Positions 11,886-26,289 of a DNA stretch of 64,000 bases are shown in pieces (position 1 is the stretch's first letter; each line of letters starts with the position of its first letter). The DNA is taken from contig NC_040016.1 of NCBI RefSeq assembly GCF_000972845.2, forward strand, positions 20,674,005 through 20,738,004. Reading direction: 5' to 3'. The position numbers were made by a program, and so were the translations under genes. Under the pieces are notes generated by a model. It saw only the letters and a list, made by a program, of their open reading frames with translations. It was not told where the DNA came from and ran no database searches. Origin of the DNA: Larimichthys crocea. Taxonomy: Eukaryota; Chordata; Actinopteri; Sciaenidae.

Positions 11886-14207
11886 ATTCAAAGTATCAAA
11901 GTTTAAGTTGAAGTTATTATTCTTGTACAAGAAGCAGCGTTTAACAGTGCAACACACCAAAGGGGTTACAGAGAAAAGGCTCCTTGAGGAGCTCTAACAG
12001 TTGGTTCTTATACAATTTTCTTAAAATGGGCTGTCTTGGACACCTTCCCACTTTTTTTGGTTTTCTGCTCAGTAACATTATGTTTCTTGTCCAAAATGAC
12101 ACTTCTCAGGTCTGTCTCTCACGTCCTTGTCTCTCCTGTCCTTGAACTACTCATTTATAATTCTCTCTCCCTGCCATACTCAGGAAAACACAGTCCAAAA
12201 TAAGGGAATTGCACGAGACATGCAAAAAACAGGAAACACACACACTATATGAGTTAAAACATCTGAACCCCAGTATAACTTTATAACAGCAGTTTTAAAA
12301 AAAAACTGTGGCTGAAATGAAATCAAGCACGTTTGGAAAAGTCCAACCCCATGAGGACGGACTTTCTGGGGGGTAAGATAATGTCCCTGGAACTTCATTT
12401 ACCTTCACCCTGGTCCCTCAAAAACCCTGAGAAACACAGTTCCTCCAAATGTTCCTGTAGTCCCTGGGGAAAGTTCCCGCAGTGGAAACGTGGCCATTGA
12501 TGCTATGTTATGAAAATAGCTGCGATATTCCCTGAGGGATTTTCTCCTTTAGGCAAATAAAGAGGAAATAAGCTCTAAGTGTGCATGTCTCATGCAGTTT
12601 ATGCAAAGAGAGAACTATTATATCTGTTTGAACACCTTTTTAGGTTCAGTGCTTTTGGTTCCATGGCACCTGATTAAGTGGCTGCTGGCATAACAATGAA
12701 AAAGAGAGGTTATTATAAATCATATCTGGTATGATATCGACTCAAATGATTCACAATTGGATGTTTTTCCCACATTGCAAAGTGAATCTTTGCATCCTGC
12801 CCTCCAGAAACAGGCTCCGTGCAGATGTTAGATGGAGCTATAGCTGCTGTGTCGGATCGAGTGACAGCTCAGGCGACGACTGATCTCAGAAGTTATTTTT
12901 TCTCGCTCTCCCTTTATTCCTCTTGTCTCTGTATGTTCATGTCACGGGGGTCATTTATTTTCAGATAAGCTCATGTTTGTTGCTCCAGCTGAAACATCTT
13001 CAGCTTTCTGTTGTCTTTGTACGAATGCTGAATGCTGAATTCACATCGCTGACTGGAGGTCTGCAGGGGGATTTGTTGTAGTTGCGCTCGAGCAGGCGTG
13101 TTAATCTGAAGATGATGGTGAAGTTTTGTATTTTCTTTCTTCTTCTGACAGCATGTATGCAATAATATAATACTGCTCACTTTTCAGCTCAGTTTGAGGT
13201 ATTTATAACTGACCAAGGTAAGTGAGTCTGATTCCTGGAAAATGAGACTGCCATTCTCAGTTGTAAATACTTCTCTGCGTTCAGGCGCTGTGAGAGGAAG
13301 AGCGGCTGCATTTCAAAGAATGAAACTCTGCTTTCTAAATGTTCTGTGGAAAATATCTACAGGGACGCAGCCGCCAAGGATACATGCAAGAATGCAGCGC
13401 GTCTGGAACGAGAAATAATTCCACGTGTGAGATGCTGCACGGCGGAGGTTAATGGACACAGTGTAGGTCTATGTGCATATAGACGCAAACGGAGGCTCAC
13501 TAAAGGAGCACAGGAGCGTGAGAGTGAAATATGAATAGGTGAGCATGAAAATGGAACTGCGTGCACAAACCCGTCCCACAGACACAACAGAGACTGAGAT
13601 ATTACTGTTATTGTTTATTGATGTGTGCGAGGCAATCTGTGCAGGCAGTAAAAACTGGCAGGAATGAAACACGGTGCTGCCTGAAGTCTATCATGACCAG
13701 GGTGTAGACCGGGATGGAGAACATGAAATTTTCATGGCTGGTTTTAAACATCTGCAGTACCTAGAGAGATGGACCTGACCATAAAACGCACAGCAAGGCA
13801 TTAACACTGCCAGAGCTTTAATTTCCACCTGAAGGCCAGAAACAACCCTCGTAAAATGTTACAGCATTACGCTTTAGATATACAGTAAGTGGCCATTGTG
13901 TTGACATTGGGATTGGGTCAATATTATGTGTAAGAAACGGGTCTGAGCCAACAGTTATTTCCTAATAATTAATCGTTTAAAATCAATATTTAATCACCTT
14001 CCAGCACGCTGGTGGGTTATCAGCTCGTGGAGCTCCAAGGCAGAGCTGGCTCACATTTCTCAACAGCACTTGATGCGGCAACCTTGGATCTAGTCATAGT
14101 TGTTATTAATATATTTGTGGTTTATGGTTGTTATAGATACACACATGCATCACTGATGCAGCCTCTGAGTGTTTACATGTAATTGGCTGGGCCAGGAGTG
14201 AATGAAA

Positions 14208-14348
14208 GTCAGTCAGTCAGTCAGTCAGTCAGTCAGTCAGTCAGTCTGTCGCTGGCTGACTCACCTGCAGCGAAGTTACTTCAAAGCACTTCTCTGCTTT
14301 CTGTGTCGGGGATCTCTCGCTCTCTTTCAATCTCTCTGTCAGTCGTTG

Positions 14349-14394
<46 letters not shown>
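14208..14394 (+). repeat. (CAGT)n followed by (TC)n
   Basis: About ten AGTC tetranucleotide units (14208-14246), then about 22 TC units (14351-14394). Open frames across this stretch (Ser-Val-Ser-Gln and Ser-Leu-Ser-Leu runs) are repeat translations. Confidence 0.95.
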
Positions 14395-14399
<5 letters not shown>

Positions 14400-14895
14400 G
14401 TCTGAAACAGAATTTTCAAACACTCCTCTTTGACATGCCGCTCACATCCGTCTGAAACAACACGCACTGTGGTTTGAAGACACAGTTCGTCTGCGTAGCC
14501 TTTCTGAACACGTGCAAATAAGAACCTTAGGCAAACATGGTTTTAGTGTCAGTCCACATTAAAAGATACAGATACCTGTACACGCATAAATAAATATGTA
14601 ATAAATAATGTGTTGCATTATAAATATGTTTATGTAACATAGACGGCAAGTGAATGCACTCAAACTAATGCTAAGTGCACAGATATGAACATGTTGAACA
14701 GATGCATCATACGTGCATTTGAAGAGAGGCTTCTTGGACGCCAGAAAGTTTAACTGGATGCCAATAAAGTCTTGTGGGTGTCTTGGACATCAGCAGAAGT
14801 CTTGGTTTGGACTGAATAAACAAAATCTATATGAAAAGTTCGATGAAATATTAGAGTTTGGCAATACAAAGACATAAACGACAACAAAAAGCACT

Positions 14896-15090
14896 AAGGA
14901 GAGGGCGGTCGGTAGCGTAGTGGGTTAAGCGGCCGCCCCGTGTGTGGAGGCTACAGTCCTCGTTGCAGCTGGCCCCGGTTCGAATCCCGCATCGGACGGC
15001 CATTCACTGCGTGTCACTCCCCCTCTCTCTATCCTCAGCTGTTCTATCAATAAAGGCATAAAAGGCCAAAAAAATTATCTTTAAAACAAA
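14896..15090 (+). mobile_element. tRNA-derived SINE
   Basis: An A-box-like segment (GGTAGCGTAGTGGGTTAAGC) and a B-box (GGTTCGAATCC) lie at the 5' end, as in a Pol III promoter from a tRNA. A non-tRNA body follows, with the tail TATCAATAAAGGCATAAAAGG and A-rich sequence. The direct repeat AAAAAGCACT at 14886-14895 and 15091-15100 is the target-site duplication. It is a retroposon, not a tRNA gene. Confidence 0.88.
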
Positions 15091-16727
15091 AAAAAGCACT
15101 TAAGAGCATTCAAACGTGCCACATAATGCTCATAATGGAGCCTTGTATACGACAGACAAAGCAGTGGAGACATTTCTGAAGGTCACAGACGTCATCCACG
15201 TTCCTTTGAATCATTCTACAGTTAAACTGCCTCATTCATCAGTCTGATCATCCGGAGCCATCGTCATCTTTTATTCTGCAAACACGTTTACTTTGCTGTT
15301 TATTGAAATCATTCAAATCATTTCCAGCAGAAGAACACGTGAATTTATATTTTACCTTTGCCTTTGTACGGGAATAAATGGATGGAAACCACTCTGAGCA
15401 GGTTTGTGCGTCTTTCCTACTCCTTTCTTTCTTCTTTCTCTTGTTTTATTACTCTGCTACTTTTTTACCTGTCCACCCTCCTCTCTCTCGCTCTCTCTCT
15501 CTCTTGCTCTCTCTCCCACTGTGACTTCTCAAATGAGGCTTGAGAAGGCAAATGACCAAGATGGGAAATGTGTGGAAATGCAGAAGTCATTAAAAAGCCA
15601 ATTACCCACAGGTTCAGTGCTACAGGGAGGAGATCAGGGAATAGTGGAGAGCAATCGTAAACCCAGTGATATATGGAAACCAAATAGCTCTGTGTGTGTG
15701 TGTGTGTGTGTGCATCAATGTTAATGTGCAGGCCACTTTTTGTGCACTTCTGCACATGAATATGTGTTTAAGTGTGCACACTAAAGTGTGTGTGTGTGTG
15801 TGTGTTTTCTGTGCGTGTTTGTAAATCAATGTCCCAATGAGAAACGGATGTTTAATTCACTGCGTCATAAATCTGCGTTGCAGGGAACAATATTAAACTT
15901 TATTGCCATTTTTCACGTTCACTTTACACTGCCTGAGAGTCGTCTGTCACTTAGTAAAAACACACTCGCACACTAGAGAGATACATGTAGTGTGTAGCAC
16001 TCAAACACGATTACAGATGCAATGTAAGCCAGAGTGTGTGAGGTTGAAGACACCTAGCTCAGGTCGTATGTGCAAACACACACACAGGGACACGTAATTA
16101 TACTGGTCGCATACACACCTCGGACACACACACGCGGTACACTGAGCAGTGTGTCTTCATTAAAGGGAAATACCACCGAACTTCAGCCGCTTTATGAAAC
16201 TTTGATGAAAAGGCCAAATTGAGTTTTGGCCGTGCCGTGCATGAAAATATCTTTGGTGCTGATTCAGGATTTGGTGTTGTGACTCAGCTGTTTTGTTGTT
16301 ACAATAGGACAGAAGTGTGTTCATCCTCACTGAACGAACGTTCTGACTCTTCTGCTTACATGTTCGCTTGATATTGATGTTTGGTCAGTTCACACCAAAC
16401 CTAAAGGATATTCTTTCCTTATTAGATTATGTTTTCACAGCTCATCATTTTTATCACTTATGATAACGTTACAGTGACTAAAGTGATCATGAGCGGTAAG
16501 ACAAGCAAGCAGATTGACAAAAAGTTGTATCTCAGGGTTGGTCTGTGAAACATTTTAGACTAGATGTTCAGCCGACAGATTGGAAATTAATTCTACCATC
16601 TCTTCCGAATAAATTAGACAGAAGACGTAATCTAATTACATCTTTACATCATCAGTTATCCTGTAAAACTGTACAAATGTTCTTTTTCTTTTCATTATAT
16701 ATATGTATATGTATACGTGTATATATA

Positions 16728-17265
16728 CGTTCTAAAAATAACCTGCAATAAATGAAATCCGTGAAGTAATCAGCTTTATTTTTTACAGTTATTCTACATG
16801 TTTTAAGTCCGTAAAACCCCTAACCACACACTGTTATACACTTTTCTCAGACAGGCATTAACATTTTCTCACATTTGTCTCTTATTTAAACTCTCTCAAA
16901 GTTCAAACTTTCGAAGATTTAACAAAAATAAGTACAATACTGTATTAGTAAATGAAACCAAAGATCAAAACCTGTTTTCAAGCCCAAACATTTTTAACAA
17001 ATTGAATTTAAATGATCAATCTACGAGGTTTGCACATAAGAAATTCTCACCAGTAAACTCACGCGTATTTCACAGTTCCTCTGACGGTGCCTCTTTGTCC
17101 TGGCACCGCATTTTGTCAGTACTCCCTTAGCCAATCGGAGCGCCGCACAATGCGCGTTCATACTGTACAGCACACTGTAAAAAAAGGATACAAAACTACA
17201 CAAAAAAAATCTGCGAACAGCGAGGCGCGAAAGGTGAACCGCGTTATAGTGAGGGACAACTGTAT
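16728..17265. mobile_element. probable DNA transposon relic, left end missing
   Basis: The left part reads ACGTTCTAAAAATAACCTGC followed by AATAAATGAAATCCGTGAAG. The right part ends AACCGCGTTATAGTGAGGGACAACTGTA. I recognise this arrangement as a common fish interspersed DNA element. The expected inverted partner of the right terminus is not intact at the left, where an AT-rich run replaces it. Boundaries are approximate. Confidence 0.45.
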
Positions 17266-17341
17266 ATAAAAAAATCTCCTTCTTCGGACTGAGGCTTCAG
17301 ATGTTGTTCCTGGGATTTGCTGGAGCCACTCTCCCAGTATA

Positions 17342-17345
<4 letters not shown>

Positions 17346-17406
<61 letters not shown>
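17346..17406. repeat. (TA)n tract of about 60 bp
   Basis: An almost perfect TA run with one interruption near 17378. It is self-complementary and could extrude a hairpin. Confidence 0.95.
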
Positions 17407-19399
17407 GCTAAAAACAAGTTTCATAGTCTTTGGGTGGAGGCTGACAGTGACGATGGCTGCTTACTGTGGCAAACTCGTGTTGCCCCCGTCGAGTAAAATT
17501 AGCCGCAGCTTTTTTTTTTAACAAAAAAGTTTTAAATAGTCCAGAAAGTTTATAAAAAACAACAACAACAACATACTGTTGGTGAGTTGAAGTCCTGATG
17601 TTGCAGTTGTGTGTAGCTGATTGCATCTCTGGACTCCAGAGGGAAAAAAAACAAACAACCTAAAACATCAGCAGCTTAACAACAATAGATGGTTCCCTTT
17701 TCTTTCACCTCTTTTATTGTTCACTTTCTTCTTCATTCTCTTGATAGCTTTCATTTTTATCCATTTCGCCCTTTATCTGCCCTTTCAGTATTTTCATAGT
17801 TTAAGTGGTCGCTTCTTTTTCTTTCCTCCATCTATCACTCTCTCTTCTCTCGCTCTTTCTGTTCTTTCCTCCCGTTAACCCTTTTCTTTCTTGATGCATA
17901 GCGACACCTCAGGCGTGCGTACGCTCATCTAGGCTTGTGTTGTTCCCTCCGACACACACAAACAAACAAACATACACACTGTGACCGATGAGACACCTGA
18001 GGGCAGAGCAAAACAGAAGCTGACCTCCCATCCATTGTCTCTAGTGTCAGCAGTCACATGCTCGGCCTTCGATCTCCTATAGGTCAACCCCCACAGGCGA
18101 GCTAGGGCTTTTGGGATTTAGAGTTCCCACGGGTCAAATCTAGCGCGGGGATTTACTGTACGGGTTCACATGTCTCTTATGGGCTCGCTATTGATTACCT
18201 ATCTATATGAGGAAAGTGAGAGGTTTTCCCTAAAGCCCCGATCAATAATGCCAATCTCCCTGTCTTTACCAGCTTATTAGGGAAGGATTATAGCAGCTTG
18301 TGGACGGCCTGCAGGCGTGTGCGTATGTGTGGAAGTCACCTCATCCATTCTTTCCTTATTTGACAGCAGAAAACTCAATGAACGGGTTCCAATAAAGATC
18401 TACGTCCAACATGTGTCTATTCTTTGGGATGTGGAAGTGTCTTCCAATCTAAATATTAAGAAAATGTGTTTGTTCATGAGAGTTTTCTTCTGTACTCGTC
18501 ATTGGTGATGGTTTTAGACGGGATGCAGCCCTGCAGACAGAGGTGTCGGATCAGAAAACACTCCTGCTCGTCGTTCTTCAGGGGGAATAAAGATCTACTT
18601 TGTCAGTTACCGTCGTGTTTGAGGACGCTCTGTGTGTGATTGACAGGTGCTTAATTGAGAAGTAAAGTCTCGCTGATTATTAACTAGTCAGTCGCTTAAT
18701 TAACAGAATCGGGACGATGCGCACATGCGCACGTTTCGACTGACGCTGATGTGAGTCTGTGTGGAAAATGCCGAGCAGCCAGCCAACAACATGTTCCTGT
18801 ATCTGATCCAGATAGTTTCACTTCAGGGTCCCTTAACTCATTCATAATGAAACCTCTGTGGTACAACGGATCCCCTCCTCAGCATCGTTATACCCCCCCT
18901 GTGAGCCTAATTAACATTTGGATTTCAGTTTAGCTCTGTTTTTAGAAGCATCCGGCTTCAGGTTCACATCAGGGACAGTACAGTCCATCATAAAGCTTCT
19001 TACACCACCCAACATTCTCGATGGATCCACCTTGTGGAGGCTTTTCTTGTCTTTTCAGGCCCGGGTCACTGAAGTTGTCAGCTTGTAGAACCCACATTGA
19101 TGTCTTTTTAAGGTGGACAGACAGTATAGAGAATGGACGTCATATGTGTGACGTCACCAACGTTTCTGAAGATCTCAGTGTGTGGTGGATCTGGCTGTCG
19201 CCATCTCGGCTAATCTAAAACTGGGTAAAGACACATAGCGTGGGTGAAGCTGAGCCTGGGTGCTCAAATAAGCCACTTGTAATGGCACTCAACTGTCAGT
19301 CCAAGCAGCCGTGCTCTTAATTATGCATAACTTTAAGTCTTAATATAATCTGAACTGTGAGTTCTATAAAATGCAGCCTCAGTACAGTTGTCATGAATG

Positions 19400-19535
19400 A
19401 TGAAAGTAGCTATAGAGACCAAAATAATTTATTTTTGTGCCAGGCTGTAATTGTGTTAACATGGGGGCTTATGGAGAGCAGCTTGTTCTGTAGCCAGCCT
19501 CAAGTGGCCGTTTGAGGAACTGCAGTTTTTGGGTG
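19400..19535 (+). repeat. dispersed repeat, copy 1 of 2
   Basis: TTAACATGGGGGCTTATGGAG, AGCCTCAAGTGGCC and GAGGAACTGCAGTTTTTGG match 30816-30894 in the same order and spacing. Flanking text such as CTATAGAGACCAAAATAAT and TGTGCCAGGCTGTAA belongs to the same fish repeat family as I remember it. Confidence 0.65.
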
Positions 19536-22500
19536 GGATCTTTACGGGGGAGTTCAAGTCGACAGTATATACCACACAGAAGTGATGTACATCATCTGAA
19601 AGCTGAAAGATTAATTTGAGTAACTCAGCACCGCACTGTCAAGTTTCAAGTCATGAATCTGTAATCGACATGTTTTATTTAGGAGCTGTTCAAATATTAA
19701 AAGTTTAGAGTGTATAAGGAGCTCGTTATAATTGAAGTATATGATTCACCATGCTCTATCAGCAATGGCTATTTTGGGTTGATGTAATTTGTTACACACA
19801 CAGTACTTGGTGCAAAGGTTAACCATTTATGACCACTTGAAAACTGATAAAAATGGTCAACATCAGTTTCTTCTACATGTCCTACATCAGGACACACAGA
19901 GCTTGAGGGACAACCTGTTGTAATTTGGTATAAAGATTTGGACATTTTGGTAAGAATTGCAATTTTCGGCAATTTGCTGACGAGTGCTAGTCTAGAAATT
20001 GCTCAGAAACACTTTTCATTGTCAGTAAACTCTGGAAATACATCCTCTGAGTGCTCCAGCTCTTTAGTATTTAGTTGTACATCGAGGTCAAGTTTCAATT
20101 GAATGTCTCACCACAATGCAAGAGCTACTACGGGACCTAACTGACCTAACTGTTATGCTCATTGCATCCGCAGGAGTCTCAGCTTTCCAGTTAGACCCGA
20201 TTTATGCAGTTCCAATATTGTTTAGGGACCCTAGTACGCTGAAATATTCAAATGCACTAAGCAAAAATCACGCATTTATTCTACATGCAAACAAAAACCG
20301 GCATGGTTTTTACCAAAAGCTGCATTGTATTAGCATAAAGTAGGCACGTCTACAAACAAGAGACATACAACCTGCCTTCAGTGAGGTGAAAGGTCAAAGG
20401 GATTCCCTTAACAACATCTAGTTTTTCCGATGGATGAGCCTGCTACAGCCTCCTAAACACGGTAACAGGTTAACAGGAGACAGTAAAACAAGTCAAGTGA
20501 TTTGAAGGACAATGTTTGCAGCTTGTTGAGTAATTGAAGCAACATTGTAACACAATACAATACAGTTTCCACCTTTTACACATAAAACTAGGCAAAATAT
20601 ACATAATATGATACAATTTACATATATAGTGGAAGAATAAAGGGCTCTTAAAGAATAAAATAAGCTCTCTTTGCCTGCAGAGAGCATGGGTTTGCAAACT
20701 TCAATCATGGTCGGTGGAATCTTGAAGCCTTTTAAATACACGGAGGAAAGTTTCCTGGATAAAAGTTGACAGAACAGCGAGATGAAGTTTTAAAATAAAA
20801 AATAAAAAAGCCACAGGAGCTGCGTGATAGACGTTTCCAGGCCACACGTGGACACACACTGTCTCACTGTGCCATCAAATCACAGCTCATATCGCCGAAT
20901 ATCAAAAAGCCCATCGTAAAAATTACAAACGTAAAAAAAAAACGAGCTTTTAGATGCAAAAGAGGAAAAAAACAGGCACAAAACACCCGATAAGGAGAAT
21001 GAAAGAGAGATTTAAGAGCTACACAGCCAAAGAAACAACAAAAAAAAACCTTGCACGCTTTGAGCGCAGACCCCCAGGGAGCCATTCGAGCACGTCGTAC
21101 TCCTGTGAACATGCTGCATCTACGTCGTGTTTCAGCAGCGAGTCTGTGGATGTAATTGATCTATTAAAGAGTGATTTAGTCGCCGCTTCTTTGCGCTTTG
21201 TCCCTTTCATGTACGAACATCAAAACAGCGATTGTTTCGTGAGGAAGTTTGTTATGGAGCCTGTTGAGATGGAAACTTCTGCATATTTGTCTTCCTCTTC
21301 GAGGTGCTGAGAATATTTGATGTCCTTTGATTTGTATGCATATATATATATATACACTGTCGGCACTTTGATCTCAGTTCAACATTCGCCTCGTCGTCGC
21401 ATCTTAAATTCCATTTCTCCACCAGGTATTGGCAAAGTGTCAAAATTTGGCTTTTGCGTTTTGTACAAATGAAGAGAAGCAGCCAAGCGCAGTGTCAACC
21501 AATGCAAAAGCATTGTGGAAGCTATTTATGAGGTTTGTGAAGAGTGACAAAATTCCCCAGGCGCACACACACACATACACAAATGCACTCACACACACAC
21601 ACATCCAGACACCTGCTCCATTTGCTGTAATACGGGTAAATGAATTAGATTTTGATGCTTTAAAAGCTTTTTCTTTCGACTCATAGTGAAAGTAAATTTC
21701 GCTCTAATGGCGAGGTGTCTGTGTTTACAGGCCACCGATGATAGAGAGAGACAGAAAGACGGGAAGGAGAGAGGACAGCGGGGAGAAAGAAGGATGGATT
21801 ATAAATGGATTTTTTTTTTAAAAAGGATGGAGGTGGAAGAGAGGAGGATGAAACAGAGGAAGAAAGAGAGAGAGAGAGAGAGGCAGATGAACGGGTTGTT
21901 TGCATTTATGGTTTTGCCAGTTGCTCCAATAATCACACATTTGTCTCTTATCAGATTACTGCGAGGCTAAGAGAGAGACGGGAACACAGAACACATGATA
22001 TCATCAGATAATATCCAGCAGCAATTAAATTCAAAAACCATATTATGTCCTTTATCCCACACATGGTGTGTGATAGACAGACAGGTAGAAATAAAAAACA
22101 GACACACAAAGGACTTTAGGTCACTGTTATCACTGTGCTGTTTTTATAACTCCATATAGTCATGTTTCTATCCACATGTATTCATAATAATTCAACAAAA
22201 AAACATTTTAATGCCTGTGTCTATCCAATAACTTTATGCAAATATAAAGAGTTGGTCAAACAGTGCCAGCCAAATCTTAAATGGAGAAACAGAATGCAGA
22301 AAACAGGTTTTAAATCTGATGTTTGATTCATTAATGTGAGCGAGGTTACATCAGAGCCGGCACAAACACCTGAGCGGTCATGTGACTTGTCAGACTTGTT
22401 TGAAAAACTTTTTTCATCTCCCATTGAGAGTGAAAGAAATCATCTCAACGTGAGCATAAACATTAAAAACTAACACCAAACTTTTCTAATGAGATACTTA

Positions 22501-23554
22501 AAAATGAGCAAAATATTGACCTTATATATAAACTTATTAAAAAAACAAACATTTTTTTGTGTTTAATAATCAACAAACATTTTACAAAGTGCTGTACATC
22601 ATCATGTCAGTGAAGCTCGACCTGATTTCTACATTCCATAATAGTGAATATAAAGATAGATTTATGTCAGACATACATCTAAATAAATAAGGATGCAGAG
22701 AAAGTTCAGGGAAATTGAGGCAGACGGATGGATGGACTGATGGATATGTAGGTAAACAGAGAGATATATGAACAAATGATGGAAAGAAAGGTAAAAAAAT
22801 CAAATGAGCAGCAAGAATCAGGGCGTGAAGAGGACGAGTGTGTCACACACCTGGATACAAAGCTTCATCCTGCTGCTTATCTGGGGTTTCCACATATGTG
22901 TGCTTGTGATGATGATGATGATGATAATTATAATTATAATGACACAGGGCCATTACCCATTCAGGACAGAGAACATATGGGTCCCAGCACTTTAATGTTT
23001 GTGTGCGTTTGACCTCAGGGGGAAGTCTGTGTACAAAAATGTGTGAAATGGGCCGAGGAGCTCTGCCATGCCTTTAATGATGAGGATGAGGATGAGGATG
23101 AAGAGGAGTCTTGTATCTTTTCCTTCCACATTCCTTCCCTCCTTTCCCATCCACCTGTTATTCCATACGTCCTTCCTTTCCTTCCTTCGTTCCATGTGCT
23201 TCTTTTACTCGCCTTCCTCATTCAGTGTTCATTACAAAATGATTCACTGGCTGTAAAACTGTAAAACAATATTCATAAAATATCACGAACGGTAAAAATA
23301 TATTGGTAGAGGATGAATCACGGAGAAATACGAAACAACCTGCTGCTTCAAATGGAAAAGAAGCGACAGCGAGCACGTCCCTGAATGATCTCAAGTAGGA
23401 AGGTGGGATGATGATGATGATGATGATGTGTGTGTTCATGTGTGTGTGTGTGTGATACCTCCTCGTCTTTAACCAGCGTCCTACGCTTTTCATAACCAGT
23501 TCTCACCTCCTGTAAAGGGACTCAGTAACTCCCCTGTCCTCCCACACACAATAG

Positions 23555-23556
<2 letters not shown>

Positions 23557-23599
<43 letters not shown>
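23557..23599 (+). repeat. (CA)n microsatellite
   Basis: A perfect CA run of about 43 bp. A second run lies at 23933-23971, and short GT runs at 23763-23782 and 23811-23830. Confidence 0.95.
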
Positions 23600-23601
<2 letters not shown>

Positions 23602-23927
23602 GAAGCTTTGTTTTCCTTCATGGATGTGTCATCCTGTCAGGTTTAAAACCTCGATGTCACGAACCATCAGAAATCTTCTTTTTAAATGTCACGTCAGCTC
23701 TGTGCATCGCATCACTTCAAGTGTCCGTTAGAATACCCGAGTTTAGACTGATTTACACATCTGTGTGTGTGTGTGTGTGTGCACATGCTTATGGTGAATC
23801 TGTGTATTTTGTGTGTGTGTGTGTGTGTGATGTGTTAACTGGCCAGCCTGCATTACTATTGATCTGTGTGACCCACCTTTTGTATTGATCTGAGAAACCC
23901 CACTGTTAAACGGGCTTTCTCATTTTC

Positions 23928-23974
<47 letters not shown>

Positions 23975-25104
23975 CTAAGACAGAAAAAGTGTGAGTGTTG
24001 CGGCCGACCATCTAAGTGTTGTGAAACATTAATAGCATTAACACTCTGAAGGAGCAGCTGAAACAGCTTTTACTCCTGCAGTCTTAATCAGTCCATACAG
24101 AGCACGATTACTCACTATATATTCTGAAATACTTGGTCTTTAAAGATCACATTAAGCCAAACCTTCAAAGATAAGTGAACGACTAAAAGTCAGATGCAGA
24201 TTTAGAGTGTGCGCCACGTTACACTGCCCAGCTCCGGTTCTGGCATGACACTGGCTCCGTTCCCCGTCAGTATTTGCCCGTACCGTGGTGCTGGAAACCT
24301 CCTCTTCTTCTTCCCGGAGGTCCATAACGCCTGTGGTACAAACTGTAACACTTCCCTGGTGCTCTGAGCTCACAGTCCAAGCAGCCCGGCTAACAAACTG
24401 AGCTAACGGCAGCTACAGTTTACTTCACTGTCCGTCAGGAAACTCTGTAAATCACAGAGAGTTGAGGCGGAGCAGCCTCAGAGGGAAATCAGTGAAATAG
24501 TTGGCAGCATGTGACGTGAAGTGATGCTCGTACCCATAGCACAGAGTTAAATAATGCAGAAACGGCTGCATGTAATCATTTCAAATCAGTTACACGACGT
24601 TGCTTTAAAAACTCTAAGTCAGGAGACAAAAACAGACACGTATCAGTGTGCAAAAGCCAGCTTTTTTATCAATCTACACTTACTGTTAGTGTGAAAATAC
24701 TACTCCAACACTTCACTTCACTAGTGACAAGTATGCAGGTGTGAACCGTCTCTTACCGGCAGGTGAAACTGCACTGTTAGCGTCGGATACACGCTGTATT
24801 TTGAAGCTCTCTGTTCGACTGGATGCCGTCGTAAACAGATCTACGCTGCTGTGCGGATCCACCGCCGCAGCTGGGGCTGGGTTAAACGCTTTGCTCAGAG
24901 GCACTTCAGTGGCTGGAAAACACAGCTGAGGCCTCTCTGCTCGCCTTTTGATGCAGACGGCTCCGGAAAAATAAAAAAGCAGAAAATCTCAAATTCTCAA
25001 CAGTGAATTTGTGAAAAAACAGCTGGTCTCGTGTGGCAGCTGGAACGTTTGTTTCACCGAGTCGACCCAGTTATTTTGATGTGTGTGTGTGTAAGGGAGA
25101 GAGA

Positions 25105-25105
<1 letters not shown>

Positions 25106-25142
<37 letters not shown>
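25106..25142 (+). repeat. (GT)n microsatellite
   Basis: Perfect GT run of about 36 bp. Confidence 0.95.
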
Positions 25143-25143
<1 letters not shown>

Positions 25144-25887
25144 GACATGGAAGACAGATTCATCAGTTTTTCTCACGTTAACAAATTGCACCTCTCTGAC
25201 CTCACAGCTGGGAAACAACGTGTGAAATGAGTGTTGGGTGCGTTTCTTATTGTGCGTCCGTGTATGCCTACGCATGTTATCGTGTGTGCGACTGATGTGT
25301 GACTGAATGAAAGCATGTTTGTCTATTTTTATTTCCCTTCATATGGAAATCGATCTCTGTGGTAGCTTCTGATAGGTGTTTGTGTTTTGCACGCACAGGT
25401 AACAGGTCCACCTCTTTGTTATTGTCTCCGTACGCGTGAATGCATGTGTTTGCATCTTATTATTTTGTGTCTGTTCATACAGTGTAACACCTCTGCCTCC
25501 CCCGCAGAGACAGCTGTCATGGCGAGAAAGAGTGTGTGGGTAACAAACATCACACTTACTGTCTGCGTGTCGAGCTGACTCAAGTCAACTTCATCCAAAA
25601 AGAGAATTTTAAACGAAACAAATCATTTTTTTGCAAAATGCTTTTCAGAGCAGCGAAGGGCACAATGAAACTTTATGACTCGAGAGTGTTGCAGTGTGTG
25701 TGTGTGTGTGTGTGTGTAGAGGTGTGAATAAGAAATGTAATCATGCCCCGGTTCACTGTGGAAAGACCTGGTTAGAGACCCGGGCTAGATTACTTTAACG
25801 CACACACTTGTACACAGGCACACACACGTAAATACACACAGCCGGCGAGTGCACATAAACCATCATTTTACTTCAGTAATAAGACAC

Positions 25888-25920
25888 CCTCCTCCTCCTC
25901 CTCCTCCTCCTCCTCCTCCT
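25888..25920 (+). repeat. (CCT)n trinucleotide run
   Basis: Eleven CCT units in tandem with no interruption, a homopyrimidine tract on this strand. Confidence 0.95.
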
Positions 25921-26289
25921 GCCAGGTGGCTGCACAGTAATATGACTTCAATAATATCAATACACACATACACAGTATAAATACACACTCTCAATCGCAC
26001 ACAGTGCTGCTGTGGATTAGTTCCATTTAGCCGAGGTAGAAGTGATGGATGAAATCTCTTTCAGCCACCTGTATACAATATATATGTATGTGTGTGTGAC
26101 TGTGTGTGTGTGTGTGCATGTGTGTGTGTTACATCCCAAGGATCCAGACCAAAGTCTGAAGAAACACACAATTACACTCAAACACACAAAACAGGAAAAA
26201 CTGAGGAGGCTAGAGCCATGACATAGGTAGCCAGCTAAGGTAGAGTCGTGCGAGACTCAGAACCTGTGGCCTAAATGCTGTTGGTACTA

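Noticed and set aside
14896..15000. Possible tRNA gene (A and B boxes)
   Set aside because: The sequence continues into a SINE body with a tail and target-site duplication and does not fold as a complete tRNA in the expected length.
20954..21310. 118-codon open frame on the + strand
   Set aside because: No recognised motif, an overlapping open frame on the other strand, and compositional features of AT-rich intron with poly-A runs.
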